DNA of 64,000 bases from NCBI RefSeq assembly GCF_003991875.1, contig NZ_CP031423.1:2418001-2482000 (forward strand), in the 5' to 3' direction. Made by a program: the position numbers and the translations under genes. This DNA comes from Microbacterium lemovicicum (lineage in GTDB: Bacteria; Actinomycetota; Actinomycetes; Actinomycetales; Microbacteriaceae). Below the pieces are notes generated by a model. That model was not told the origin of the DNA. It made no database searches and worked only from the letters and a program-made list of their open reading frames with translations. Shown here piece after piece: positions 16,184 through 24,625 of the stretch; the first letter of the stretch is position 1; each line of letters starts with the position of its first letter.

Positions 16184-17753
16184 ACTCGCAGCGCAGTCCG
16201 TCGTCGGGGACGGTTCCCGCGGTGAGGTAGGCGATCACGGCGTCGTCGACGCAGGCGTTGCCCTTGTTGAAGCCGGTGTGCCCCTCCCCCACGCGGGTGA
16301 TGAGCACGCCGGAGGACAGCTGATCCGCGAGCGAGACCGACCACTCGTAGGGTGTCGCCGGGTCGTTGGTCGTGCCCACCACGACGATCGGAGCAGCACC
16401 CTCGGCCGCGATCGGCTCGCGCACACCGGTGGGCGGGTACGGCCAGACGGCACAGGCGTCGCCGCCCTGCCAGTAGGGCGCGATGGTGGGGGCTTCAGCT
16501 GCCAGGCGCGCGTCGGCGGCGTCCTTCTGCTCCTGCGTGGCGTCGTCGGGGTAGTCCATGCAGTTGTACGCGCTGAACGCCTCGGTGGAGTTGTCGTCGT
16601 ACGACCCGTTCGAGCGGCCGTAGTAGAAGTCGGCCAGCTGGAAGGCGACCTCCGGGTCGCCCTGCAGTGCGCCGGACAGCGCCTGCGAGAGGTAGGGCCA
16701 GCTGTCCTGCGAGTACAGCGCGGCGATGATCGCCGTGAGCAGTGAGCTCGAGCCCAGCTGCCGTCCGTCGGATGCGGGCAGCGGCGTGCGGTCGACAGCG
16801 GCGAGCAGCGTGCCGAGGTCGGCCATGCCGTCGTCGACCGTGCCGCGGAACGGGCAGTCGCTGCCGGCGATGCAGTCGGCCATGTAGGCGCGGAGTGCGG
16901 ATTCGAAGCCCACGCCCTGCGTGATGCCGACGTCGAGACCCGAGACCGAGGGGTCGATCGCGCCGTCCAGGACGAGCCTGCCGACCTTCTCGGGGAAGAG
17001 CTTGGCGTAGGTGGCGCCGAGGAACGTGCCGTACGAGTAGCCGAGGTAGGTGAGCGTCTTGTCGCCGAGCACGCCGCGGAGGAGGTCCATGTCGCGGGCG
17101 GCCGCGTCGGTGGTGATGTACGGCAGGATGCCGTTGCTGTTCGCCTCGCATGCGTCGGCGAACGTCGTGCTGGCGGTCTGCAGCTCGGCGGTCCAGGCGT
17201 CGGATCCGCGGGGGGCCGAGGGGATGTCGAACAGGTACGCGTCCATCCCCGCCGGATCCAGGCAGGTCACCGCGGTGGATTCGCCGACTCCGCGGGGGTC
17301 GAAGCCGATGACGTCGAAGTCGGAGGACAGCTCGTCGCCGACGGCGAAGGAGAGCGAGTCGCGCACGAGCGCCACCCCGCTCGCGCCGGGACCGCCGGGG
17401 TTGGTCAGCAGCGAGCCGATCGCCGTGCCGCTCTCTGCGCGGTGGCGGATGACCGAGAGGTCGACGTCGCCCTTCGACGGGTCGGACCAGTCGAGCGGCG
17501 CGCGCACCGTCGTGCAGTCGAAGCCAGATCCGCCGCAGGACTCCCACGACAGCGTCTGCCCGTAGTACGGCAGCAACTCTGTCGACACGCCCTCGGTGTC
17601 GGGAGCGGCGCTGGCGGTGGACGTCGGACCGGCCTCGGGGATCATCGAGTACAGGCAGCCTGACAGGACGACGGATGCCGCCGCCAGCCCCGCGACGAGC
17701 GAGATGAGCCGCCGCGCTCGGCGCGGGCGCGGGGTGACGGTGGGGTTGTTCAT
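16182..17753 (-). CDS. Secreted alpha/beta-hydrolase lipoprotein (TAP-like peptidase)
   Basis: Exported hydrolase of 523 residues resembling actinobacterial tripeptidyl-aminopeptidase-like enzymes. A basic N-terminus and hydrophobic stretch end in the lipobox VLSGC (Cys33). The oxyanion region is LLTNPGGPGASG. The nucleophile elbow is GYSYG with Ser at about 237. The acid is the Asp in TTNDPATPYEW and the base the His in GEGHTGF, inside a C-terminal TAP-like domain. Several cysteines (CGGSGFDC, ADCIAGSDC) probably form disulfides. It hydrolyses short peptides or esters by family analogy. The start lies 2 bases after the holB stop, so it may be co-transcribed with holB. Confidence 0.85.
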   Translation of the reverse strand: MNNPTVTPRPRRARRLISLVAGLAAASVVLSGCLYSMIPEAGPTSTASAAPDTEGVSTELLPYYGQTLSWESCGGSGFDCTTVRAPLDWSDPSKGDVDLSVIRHRAESGTAIGSLLTNPGGPGASGVALVRDSLSFAVGDELSSDFDVIGFDPRGVGESTAVTCLDPAGMDAYLFDIPSAPRGSDAWTAELQTASTTFADACEANSNGILPYITTDAAARDMDLLRGVLGDKTLTYLGYSYGTFLGATYAKLFPEKVGRLVLDGAIDPSVSGLDVGITQGVGFESALRAYMADCIAGSDCPFRGTVDDGMADLGTLLAAVDRTPLPASDGRQLGSSSLLTAIIAALYSQDSWPYLSQALSGALQGDPEVAFQLADFYYGRSNGSYDDNSTEAFSAYNCMDYPDDATQEQKDAADARLAAEAPTIAPYWQGGDACAVWPYPPTGVREPIAAEGAAPIVVVGTTNDPATPYEWSVSLADQLSSGVLITRVGEGHTGFNKGNACVDDAVIAYLTAGTVPDDGLRCE

Positions 17754-17755
17754 CC

Positions 17756-18931
17756 TCAGGGGGTCCTCCCGGTGGCGACGGTCACGAGCATGCTCTCCAG
17801 AGCCAGGACCGGAGCGACGTTCTGCTCCAGGTTGCGCCGCGTGTCGGCGATCTGATCGAGGACGACCATCGTGCGACGCGGGTCCCAGGCCGCGGCCACC
17901 GACCTGAGCTCGGACTCGAGCTCGCGGTTGATCAGGTCGTCGGCGCGCCCGAACTGCAGCAGGACGACGTCGCGGAACAGCGACTGGAGGTCGGTGAGCA
18001 CCCGGTCGATGCCGTCGCGGAGGCTGCGCGTCGCGCGGCGCTTCTGCTCATCCTCGAGGGCGGAGATCTGCGAGCGCACAGCGGGCGGCACGGCCGCTCC
18101 CGGGGCGACGCCCACGGTGCGCAGCAGACTGGACCGCTCCGCCTCGTCGCGCTCCGCGGTGAGGGCCTTCGCGTCCTCGGTCGCCGCCTGGACGATGCGC
18201 CCGGCGACGTCGACGGCGCCGCTCACACCGCGCACCTGCAGCACGCCACGGAGGGTGTCATCCCGTCGGCCGCGGGCCGCGGCATCCGTCGCCAGTCTCT
18301 GCGCCATGCCGATGTGACGCTGCGCGTGCCGTGCGGACTGCTCGGCGGTGGCGTGGTCGACGCCCGTGCGCTGCTCGATGAGGCGCGCGACGTCCTCGAC
18401 GTCGGGCTCGCGCAGGCGCAGCACCCGCACGCGCGAGCGGATGGTCGGCAGCAGGTCGGCCTCGCTGGGGGCGCAGAGGATCCACACGGTGCGCTCCGGC
18501 GGCTCCTCGAGGGCCTTGAGCAGCACGTTGGACGTGCGCTCGACCATGCGATCGGCGTCTTCCATCACGATCACGCGGTAGCGCCCCAGCGACGGGGAGA
18601 AGTAGGAGCGCTCGACGAGCGAGCGGGCGTCCTTGATGGTGATGATGACGCCCTCGGTGCGCAGCGCGGTGAGGTCGGGATGCGTGCCCGCGAGCACCTG
18701 CCGCATCGCCGCCTCGTCGCCGGGCTCGGCGATCAGCGAGGCGGCGAAGGCGTGGGCCAGCGTCGATCGACCGGAGCCGGGCGGGCCGGTGATGAGCCAC
18801 GCGTGGGTCATGCCGGCCTGATCGGATGCCGCGGCCGCCAGCGTGCGGACCGCGTCGTCCTGACCCCACACGTCGTCCCACGGGAACGCGACGTGGCGTT
18901 CGACCGCAGGGGCGGCGGCGGGGGCGTCCAT
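17756..18931 (-). CDS. holB: DNA polymerase III subunit delta-prime
   Basis: Clamp-loader subunit of 391 residues. The AAA+ core has Walker A GPPGSGRSTL near residue 42, where the usual Lys of GK[ST] is Arg. The Walker B-like strand VIVMEDADRM and NVLLKALEEPPERTVWIL follow; the last is the classic delta-prime/tau-gamma motif. A degenerate P-loop is expected of delta-prime, which does not hydrolyse ATP. I start at ATG 18931; the open frame runs to 19135 but that part is low-complexity. It lies downstream of tmk, as in many actinobacteria. Confidence 0.88.
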   Translation of the reverse strand: MDAPAAAPAVERHVAFPWDDVWGQDDAVRTLAAAASDQAGMTHAWLITGPPGSGRSTLAHAFAASLIAEPGDEAAMRQVLAGTHPDLTALRTEGVIITIKDARSLVERSYFSPSLGRYRVIVMEDADRMVERTSNVLLKALEEPPERTVWILCAPSEADLLPTIRSRVRVLRLREPDVEDVARLIEQRTGVDHATAEQSARHAQRHIGMAQRLATDAAARGRRDDTLRGVLQVRGVSGAVDVAGRIVQAATEDAKALTAERDEAERSSLLRTVGVAPGAAVPPAVRSQISALEDEQKRRATRSLRDGIDRVLTDLQSLFRDVVLLQFGRADDLINRELESELRSVAAAWDPRRTMVVLDQIADTRRNLEQNVAPVLALESMLVTVATGRTP

Positions 18932-18964
18932 GGTCACCAGCCTAACCGCGGCCCCGGACGGCCC

Positions 18965-19070
18965 CGCCGGTTCAGGTTGAGCCTGTGAGCGGGTCCCGGC
19001 CGTCGAACGGGTACCGCCTGCGAGCGGATACAGCCGTTGAGCGGGCGCGGCGAGTCGGAACGCCCTCAGT
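18965..19070. repeat. Intergenic GAGCGGG-type repeat cluster
   Basis: The 233-base gap between tmk and holB contains several imperfect units around TTGAGCC, GAGCGGG, CGAACGGG, GAGCGGA and TTGAGCGGGCGCGGCGAG. The last resembles the short 'TTGAGCGAGCGCAGCGAG' intergenic elements I associate with Microbacteriaceae genomes. Extent and class are uncertain; no gene is seen in the gap. Confidence 0.35.
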
Positions 19071-19164
19071 CGGCCGACGTCGGCACGATCCGTCTGGTCG
19101 CCGGCGCTCCTCGCCCCATAATCAGGACTGCCCATCGAGCACTACGGTCGGAACGCGACACGGG

Positions 19165-19827
19165 TCAGGCGTCGAGAGCTCCGGAGACGCGATCGCGCAC
19201 GGCGGCGGCGAGGTCGTCGATCGGACGTGCGGCGTCGAGCACCAGGAAGCGGTCCGGCTCCGCGGCGGCGAGGGCCAGGAACTCCGACCGCACCCGCTCG
19301 TGGAACGCGCTCTGCTCCGACTCGAGCCGGTCGAAGGGCTTGTCGTCCGCGTCCAGGCGGCCGCGGGCGACGGACTGGTCGACGTCCAGGAGCACCGTCA
19401 CGTCGGGGAGCAGCCCGCCGGTGGCCCAGAGGGAGAGGTCGCGCACCTCCGCCGAGCCCAGCACCCGTCCGGCGCCCTGGTAGGCGACCGACGAGTCGAG
19501 GTAGCGGTCCTGGATCACGACGTCGCCGCGCTCCAGCGCCGGCCGGACGACGGTCTCCACATGATGGGCGCGGTCGGCGGCGTACAGCAGCGCCTCCGCG
19601 CGCGGTGCGATCTCGCCGCGGTGGTGCAGCACGATGTCGCGCACGAGCACCCCCACGTCGGTCCCGCCGGGCTCGCGGGTGCGCACGACGGTGCGTCCGG
19701 CATCCGTCAGCCATGCCTCGAGGAGCGCGGCCTGGGTCGTCTTGCCCGCGCCGTCGCCGCCCTCGAGCGTGATGAACAGTCCTCGCCCGGCGTTCGTCGG
19801 GCGACCGCCGGAGGCGGCCTGAGTCAC
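19165..19827 (-). CDS. tmk: Thymidylate kinase (dTMP kinase)
   Basis: Converts dTMP to dTDP, 220 residues. The P-loop is ITLEGGDGAGKTTQ (about residues 19-32). The DRY-type motif is QDRYLDSSVAYQGAGR, and TREPGGT holds the substrate-binding Arg-Glu-Pro. The LID region contains DADDKPFDRLE. The start is GTG 19827, which overlaps the topA stop as GTGA. This coupling argues that topA, tmk and possibly holB are expressed together as a replication-related operon. Confidence 0.93.
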   Translation of the reverse strand: MTQAASGGRPTNAGRGLFITLEGGDGAGKTTQAALLEAWLTDAGRTVVRTREPGGTDVGVLVRDIVLHHRGEIAPRAEALLYAADRAHHVETVVRPALERGDVVIQDRYLDSSVAYQGAGRVLGSAEVRDLSLWATGGLLPDVTVLLDVDQSVARGRLDADDKPFDRLESEQSAFHERVRSEFLALAAAEPDRFLVLDAARPIDDLAAAVRDRVSGALDA

Positions 19828-22568
19828 GAGGACTTCTTCGCCGGAGCCTTGCGCGCCGCGGGCTTGCGCGTCGTCGCACGCTTGGGCGCCGGGCCCTTGG
19901 CGCGCTTGTCGGCAAGCATCTGCACCGCGATCTCGTAGGTGATGTCGGCGGGCATCTGACCGCGCGGGATCGTGACGTTCGTCTCGCCGTCGGTCACGTA
20001 GGCGCCGAAGCGGCCGTCGCGGATGCGGATGGGCTTGCCGCTCACCGGATCCGCCTCGAATTCCGCGAGCGCGCTCGACGCACGGCGGGCGCCGTACTTC
20101 GGCTGCGCGTAGATCTCGAGGGCGGCGGGCAGCTCGATGTCGAGCAGCTGCTGCTCGCTGTCGAGCGTGCGCGAATCGGTGCCCTTCTTCAGATACGGAC
20201 CGTACCGTCCGTTCTGAGCGGTGATCGTCTCGCCGGACTCCGGGTCGACGCCCACCTCGCGCGGGAGCGACAGCAGCTGCACCGCGGTCTCGAGGTCGAC
20301 GGTGTCGACGGTCATCGACTTGAACAGCGACGCGGTGCGGGGCTTGGGCGCAGCATCCTTTTTCGCCGCCGCCTTGGTGCCCTTCGCCGCGCGCTTCTTC
20401 GGCGGCTCGGGAGCGGCCTCGAGCACTTCGCCCGTCGCCTCGTCGACCGTTCCGGGCTCCTCCGGCTCGAGCTCCTGCACGTAGGGGCCGTAGCGGCCGT
20501 CCTTGACGACGATGAGCTTGCCCGACTCCGGGTGGGTGCCCAGCACGCGGTCGCCCGCGACGGGTGCATCGACCAGCTCCTGCGCCTTCGCGGGCGTCAG
20601 CTCGTCGGGCGCGAGGTCTTCGGGGATGTTGACGATCCGCGGCTTGGCCTCCGGCGCCTCCGGGTCGATGACCTCGAGGTACGGGCCGTAGCGGCCGATG
20701 CGGAGGGTCGCGGTGTCGGTGATCGGGCGGGAGTTGAGCTCCCGCGCGTCGATCTCGCCCAGGTTCTCCACGACGTTCCGCAGTCCGACGTGACCCTCCG
20801 AGCCGAAGTAGAACTCGGTGAGCCATTCGACGCGACGCTGCTCGCCGCGGGCGATGGCATCGAGGTCGTCTTCCATCGCGGCCGTGAAGTCGTAGTCGAT
20901 GAGATCGGGGAAGTGCTCCTCGAGCAGCCGGACGACGCTGAAGGCGAGCCAGCTGGGGACGAGCGCCTGGCCCCGCTTGGAGACATAGGTGCGCGCGATG
21001 ATCGTGTCGATGATGCTCGCGAACGTGGAGGGACGGCCGATACCGCGCTCCTCGAGAGCCTTGACCAGCGACGCCTCTGTGTAGCGGGGCTTCGGGTTGG
21101 TCGCGTGACCCTTCGCCTCGACGTCGTGCAGGCGCAGCGTGTCGCCGACGGCGAGCTGCGGCAGCGACTGGTCGTCGGCCTTGTCGGCGTCGCCGCGCTT
21201 CTCGTCGGAGCCCTCCTCGTAGGCCTCGAGGAAGCCCTTGAAGGTGTAGACCGTGCCGGAGGCGGTGAACTCGGCGATGCGGTCGACCGCCTTCACCTCG
21301 AGCGTGACCGTCGTGGTCTCGTACTTGGCGTCGGACATCTGGCTGGCGACGGTGCGCTTCCAGATCAGGTCGTACAGTCGCTGCTCGTCGCGGTCGAGCT
21401 GACCGGAGATCGAGGACGGCGTGCGGAAGTGCTCGCCCGACGGACGGATGGCCTCGTGGGCCTCCTGCGCGTTCTTGCTCTTGCTCTTGTAGAGGCGGGG
21501 CTGCAGCGGCACCGCGTCCTTGCCGTAGAGCTGGACGGCCTGCTCGCGCGCCGCGCCGATCGCCTGCGCCGACAGCGACTGCGAGTCGGTGCGCATATAG
21601 GTGATGAAGCCCTTCTCGTAGAGACGCTGGGCGACGCTCATCGCGTGCTTCGCGCTCATGGAGAGCTTGCGGCCGGCCTCCTGCTGGAGCGTGGAGGTGG
21701 TGAAGGGAGCGTACGGACGACGGGTGCCCGGCTTGGACTCGAGGGAGGAGACGGATGCTTCGCCCGCCGCCGTCACCTGGGTGGCGAGTTCGGCGGCCTG
21801 GGCCTCGTCGAGGACGACGACGGCCTTCTTGAGCGAACCGGTGTCGTCGAAGTCGGAGCCGCGGGCGATCTGCGCGCCGGCGAGACGCGACAGCTTGACG
21901 CCGAAGGAGTCGGACGTCTTCGACGCCTGCGCCTCGACGTCCCAGTAGGACGCGGACACGAACGCCATGCGCTCGCGCTCACGATCGACCACGAGGCGGA
22001 TGGCGGCGGACTGCACACGACCGGCAGACGTGCCCTGCTGGACCTTCATCCAGAGCACGGGCGAGACGTCCCACCCGTAGAGGCGGTCGAGGATGCGGCG
22101 GGTCTCCTGCGCGTCGACGAGGTCGAGGTCGAGCTCGCGCGTGTTGTCGACGGCCGCACGGATCGCATCCTGGGTGATCTCGTGGAACACCATGCGCTTG
22201 ACGGGGACCTTCGGCTTCAGCGCCTCGAGGAGGTGCCACGCGATGGCCTCGCCCTCGCGGTCCTCATCTGTGGCGAGCAGGAGCTCGTCGGCGCCGCGGA
22301 GGGCGCGCTTCAGCTCGGCGACGGTCTTCTTGCCGCGCTCGGACTCCACGTAATAAGGAGCGAACTCGTTCTCGATGTCGATCGAGTACTTGCCGATGGA
22401 CGTCTTCTTCAGCTCGGCGGGGATGTCGCGGCGGTCGGCGAGGTCGCGGATGTGGCCGACCGAGCTCAGCACCTCGTACCCGTCGCCGAGGTAGCCCTGA
22501 ATGGACTTCATCTTGGTCGGCGACTCGACGATCACGAGCTTCTTGCCCGTCGACGCTTTCTGTGGCAC
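19824..22568 (-). CDS. topA: DNA topoisomerase I
   Basis: Type IA topoisomerase of 914 residues that relaxes negative supercoils. The N-terminal Toprim domain has VIVESPTK with the catalytic Glu, and the acidic DEDREGE. The active-site Tyr is in GFITYMRTDS, at about residue 324. Instead of zinc fingers the C-terminus carries four repeats marked by GRYGPY, GRYGPY, GRYGPY and GRFGAY, with a Lys/Ala-rich linker between the second and third. It ends in a basic tail (AKKSS), as in actinobacterial TopA. GTG 22568 is chosen because AAGAAGGGA lies upstream and the domain begins there; the longer open frame to 22868 is antisense noise. Confidence 0.95.
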   Translation of the reverse strand: MPQKASTGKKLVIVESPTKMKSIQGYLGDGYEVLSSVGHIRDLADRRDIPAELKKTSIGKYSIDIENEFAPYYVESERGKKTVAELKRALRGADELLLATDEDREGEAIAWHLLEALKPKVPVKRMVFHEITQDAIRAAVDNTRELDLDLVDAQETRRILDRLYGWDVSPVLWMKVQQGTSAGRVQSAAIRLVVDRERERMAFVSASYWDVEAQASKTSDSFGVKLSRLAGAQIARGSDFDDTGSLKKAVVVLDEAQAAELATQVTAAGEASVSSLESKPGTRRPYAPFTTSTLQQEAGRKLSMSAKHAMSVAQRLYEKGFITYMRTDSQSLSAQAIGAAREQAVQLYGKDAVPLQPRLYKSKSKNAQEAHEAIRPSGEHFRTPSSISGQLDRDEQRLYDLIWKRTVASQMSDAKYETTTVTLEVKAVDRIAEFTASGTVYTFKGFLEAYEEGSDEKRGDADKADDQSLPQLAVGDTLRLHDVEAKGHATNPKPRYTEASLVKALEERGIGRPSTFASIIDTIIARTYVSKRGQALVPSWLAFSVVRLLEEHFPDLIDYDFTAAMEDDLDAIARGEQRRVEWLTEFYFGSEGHVGLRNVVENLGEIDARELNSRPITDTATLRIGRYGPYLEVIDPEAPEAKPRIVNIPEDLAPDELTPAKAQELVDAPVAGDRVLGTHPESGKLIVVKDGRYGPYVQELEPEEPGTVDEATGEVLEAAPEPPKKRAAKGTKAAAKKDAAPKPRTASLFKSMTVDTVDLETAVQLLSLPREVGVDPESGETITAQNGRYGPYLKKGTDSRTLDSEQQLLDIELPAALEIYAQPKYGARRASSALAEFEADPVSGKPIRIRDGRFGAYVTDGETNVTIPRGQMPADITYEIAVQMLADKRAKGPAPKRATTRKPAARKAPAKKSS

Positions 22569-22662
22569 TGGTGGTCCCTTCTTCGTTGCACACCATACAC
22601 ACCGCACACTGTGAATCAGGCCGCGCGGCTGCGGCGGCTCGGCGCGGCGGAATGCGTCGCCC

Positions 22663-22983
22663 TCACGACGGCGGAGGCCCCGCACGCGCCGTCGCGGAGG
22701 CCGGGAGCCGGAGGAAGGACGACGAGACCTCGACCGTCGCGATGAGCCCGTCGAGGCTGCAGGAGACGATCTCGGCGCCGGTCGCCGAGGCCACTTCGGC
22801 CGCCCGGTCGCACGGGATGCCGGTGATCGCACCGGACGCCGCGTCGGCCGCCGCGAGGGCGGCGGCATCGGCGATTCCGGCCAGCTGCTGACCGAACGCG
22901 GCCGCCGCTCCCGCCGTGACGAGGGCGGCGGCGACGGTCGCTCCGCACACGGCGATGCCGAGCGACAGCAGGGTCCCCGCCAT
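22663..22983 (-). CDS. TadE-like protein of the Rv3654c type
   Basis: Small exported or membrane protein of 106 residues. One long N-terminal hydrophobic segment (about residues 1-40) is followed by a short soluble part with two cysteines (IPCDR, VSCSL). It matches by position and pattern the 'helicase/secretion neighbourhood TadE-like' protein found last in actinobacterial tad clusters. Its ATG overlaps the stop of the upstream TadE gene by one base (TGATG). It is probably a minor pilus-like subunit or assembly factor; this is inference. Confidence 0.7.
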   Translation of the reverse strand: MAGTLLSLGIAVCGATVAAALVTAGAAAAFGQQLAGIADAAALAAADAASGAITGIPCDRAAEVASATGAEIVSCSLDGLIATVEVSSSFLRLPASATARAGPPPS

Positions 22984-23369
22984 CAGCGGCCGCCGTCCAG
23001 CGCGCAGGAGCCGGCTGTCAGCGTGACCGGAATGATGCCCGCACCGGCCGTCGCCGTGACGCAGATCAGATCGCCGCGGGTGCTCACCGCGACGGTGCCG
23101 CCCACCTCTGCGACGGGCTGCGCGATGCGACCGGGGTCTTCGCCGCGCGAGGCGAGACGCGCCGCATCGGCCGCCGCGTCCTGCAGCCGGACCTGCATGG
23201 CGCAGGCGCCGAGCGCCGACGAGGCCAGCAGGACGACGAGCACGACCGCGGGGAGGGCGACGGCGAATTCCGCCGCCACCGCTCCCCTGTCGCCGGCGAC
23301 CGTCCGGAGCACGGTGGACGCGAGGGCCCGCCCGCGTCCGATGACATGCGGCGCCGCCCGGGCGGTCAC
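22983..23369 (-). CDS. TadE-family pseudopilin
   Basis: 128 residues. After a basic leader comes DRGAVAAEFAVALPAVVLVVLL, a type IV prepilin-like site: Gly, then Glu at +5, then a hydrophobic helix beginning with Phe. This is the hallmark of TadE minor pilins. The soluble C-terminus has a likely disulfide (two Cys in LICVTA and GSCALD). The GTG start overlaps the DUF4244 gene's stop as GTGA. It is part of the tad operon, and a prepilin peptidase is not seen in the window. Confidence 0.78.
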   Translation of the reverse strand: MTARAAPHVIGRGRALASTVLRTVAGDRGAVAAEFAVALPAVVLVVLLASSALGACAMQVRLQDAAADAARLASRGEDPGRIAQPVAEVGGTVAVSTRGDLICVTATAGAGIIPVTLTAGSCALDGGR

Positions 23370-23650
23370 GCGACGGTGAGTGCGCGGCGGACCAGATCCG
23401 TCAGGATGCCGCGCACCTCGTCGCTGCGCATGATGATGACGAGCAGCCCGGCGAAGGCCACCGCCGCCATCGTGGCGATGGCGTATTCGGCCGTGGCGGC
23501 ACCGGTCTCGTCGCCGAAGAGAGCGGCCGCGCGCCGGCTGCTCAGGGCCGGGAGACGGTTCTCTCCGCGTGATGCGAGCGGTGCAGGCGAGGCGTTCCGC
23601 CGCCGGGTCGATCGGTACCACGGTGCGGTCGGGATGTGGATGGTGGACAT
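23366..23650 (-). CDS. Flp-type pilin (DUF4244)
   Basis: 94 residues. A long polar leader ends in DETG, followed by AATAEYAIATMAAVAFAGLLVIIM. This is the Flp prepilin cleavage motif G/xxxxEY with Glu at +5 and Tyr at +6, then a single hydrophobic helix. The mature peptide would be about 40 residues, the right size for a major Flp pilin. It is likely the main structural subunit of whatever fibre this cluster builds. The leader, about 54 residues, is long for a prepilin. Confidence 0.8.
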   Translation of the reverse strand: MSTIHIPTAPWYRSTRRRNASPAPLASRGENRLPALSSRRAAALFGDETGAATAEYAIATMAAVAFAGLLVIIMRSDEVRGILTDLVRRALTVA

Positions 23651-23695
23651 GCGTGCTCTTTCTCTGGAAGGGATGGGTGGGTGGACACGTCGGGG

Positions 23696-24625
23696 TCACA
23701 GCGAGAGGGATGTCGAGGAGAGGACGCTCAGCAGCATCGGAGCCACGCCGAGCAGCAGGAACGCCGGCAGGGTGCACACGCCGAGAGGAAGAAGGAGTCG
23801 GGACGACAGCGCCGCGGCACGAAGGCGTCCGTCGGTGCGGGCTCGATGGCGGGAGAGGGTCGCCGATGCCCGCAGCAGCTCGACGGCGGGCACGCCCGCC
23901 GTCCGGGACAGTGTCAGCACCGTCTCCATGGCGCCGTCGGGCTCGCGCCCGGTGGCCGTCGCGACGATGCTCCGTGCCCGGTCGATGGACGCTCCCCCGC
24001 TGAGCCCGATCGCCACGAGCTCGGCGTCGATCCCGGGGACCCCGCTGCTCCGTCGGGCCGTGACCACCAGCGCACGCGTCCAGCGGTGGGCGGCGAAGAT
24101 CAGGCACACGCCGCCGATGAGGCAGCCGATGCCGATCGGGTTGGTCATGAGCACCCGCAGCGTGTCGAAGCCGAGGGCGATCCCGAGCCCGACCGCCACG
24201 AGAGGCAGCCACGACATGAGCCGGGCCGTGCCCGCCGGCTCGGCGAGCGCGACACGCACCTCGTCGGCGGCCTCTCCGGCGTCGCGGAGAGCCGCGGCGA
24301 TGGAGCGCAGGCTCAGTGCGAGCGGTGCGCCGACCGTGGACGCGACGTGCCAGGCGGCCCCCACCTCGCGCCAATCGTCGCCGCGGGCAGCGACGGCGAC
24401 GGGGAGGGCGACGCCCCGCGTCACGTCCGCCACGACCGCACGAGCCGTCTCGTCGCCGCTGTCCGCGAGGTGCTGCCAGGCGCGGCCGGGGGCGATGCCC
24501 GCCTGCAGCAGCACTGCGAGCTGCAGCACGACCTCCGCCGCCGCGCCGTCGACGCCGACCGGGCGACCGCGTCGCCATCGCCCGGACCGCGCCGTGCGCA
24601 GGGACGCCGACGCGCGCGCCGTCAT
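23696..24625 (-). CDS. Tad/type II secretion F-domain membrane protein
   Basis: Inner-membrane platform protein of 309 residues. It has two hydrophobic pairs (about 130-175 and 275-309) and two helical cytoplasmic regions; the second, with GIDAELVAIGLSGGASIDRARSIV, is the T2SSF repeat. A first degenerate repeat occupies about residues 28-105. In many organisms TadB and TadC are separate; only one F-domain gene is present here. It anchors the TadA ATPase and drives pilin assembly. Its ATG overlaps the tadA stop as ATGA. Confidence 0.8.
   Translation of the reverse strand: MTARASASLRTARSGRWRRGRPVGVDGAAAEVVLQLAVLLQAGIAPGRAWQHLADSGDETARAVVADVTRGVALPVAVAARGDDWREVGAAWHVASTVGAPLALSLRSIAAALRDAGEAADEVRVALAEPAGTARLMSWLPLVAVGLGIALGFDTLRVLMTNPIGIGCLIGGVCLIFAAHRWTRALVVTARRSSGVPGIDAELVAIGLSGGASIDRARSIVATATGREPDGAMETVLTLSRTAGVPAVELLRASATLSRHRARTDGRLRAAALSSRLLLPLGVCTLPAFLLLGVAPMLLSVLSSTSLSL

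Noticed and set aside
18932-19135. N-terminal extension of holB to 19135
   Set aside because: The extra 68 residues are low-complexity, lack homology to delta-prime and cover the repeat-rich intergenic region.
20532-22745. A 737-codon plus-strand open frame
   Set aside because: Antisense to topA, whose Toprim and Tyr motifs are clear on the other strand.
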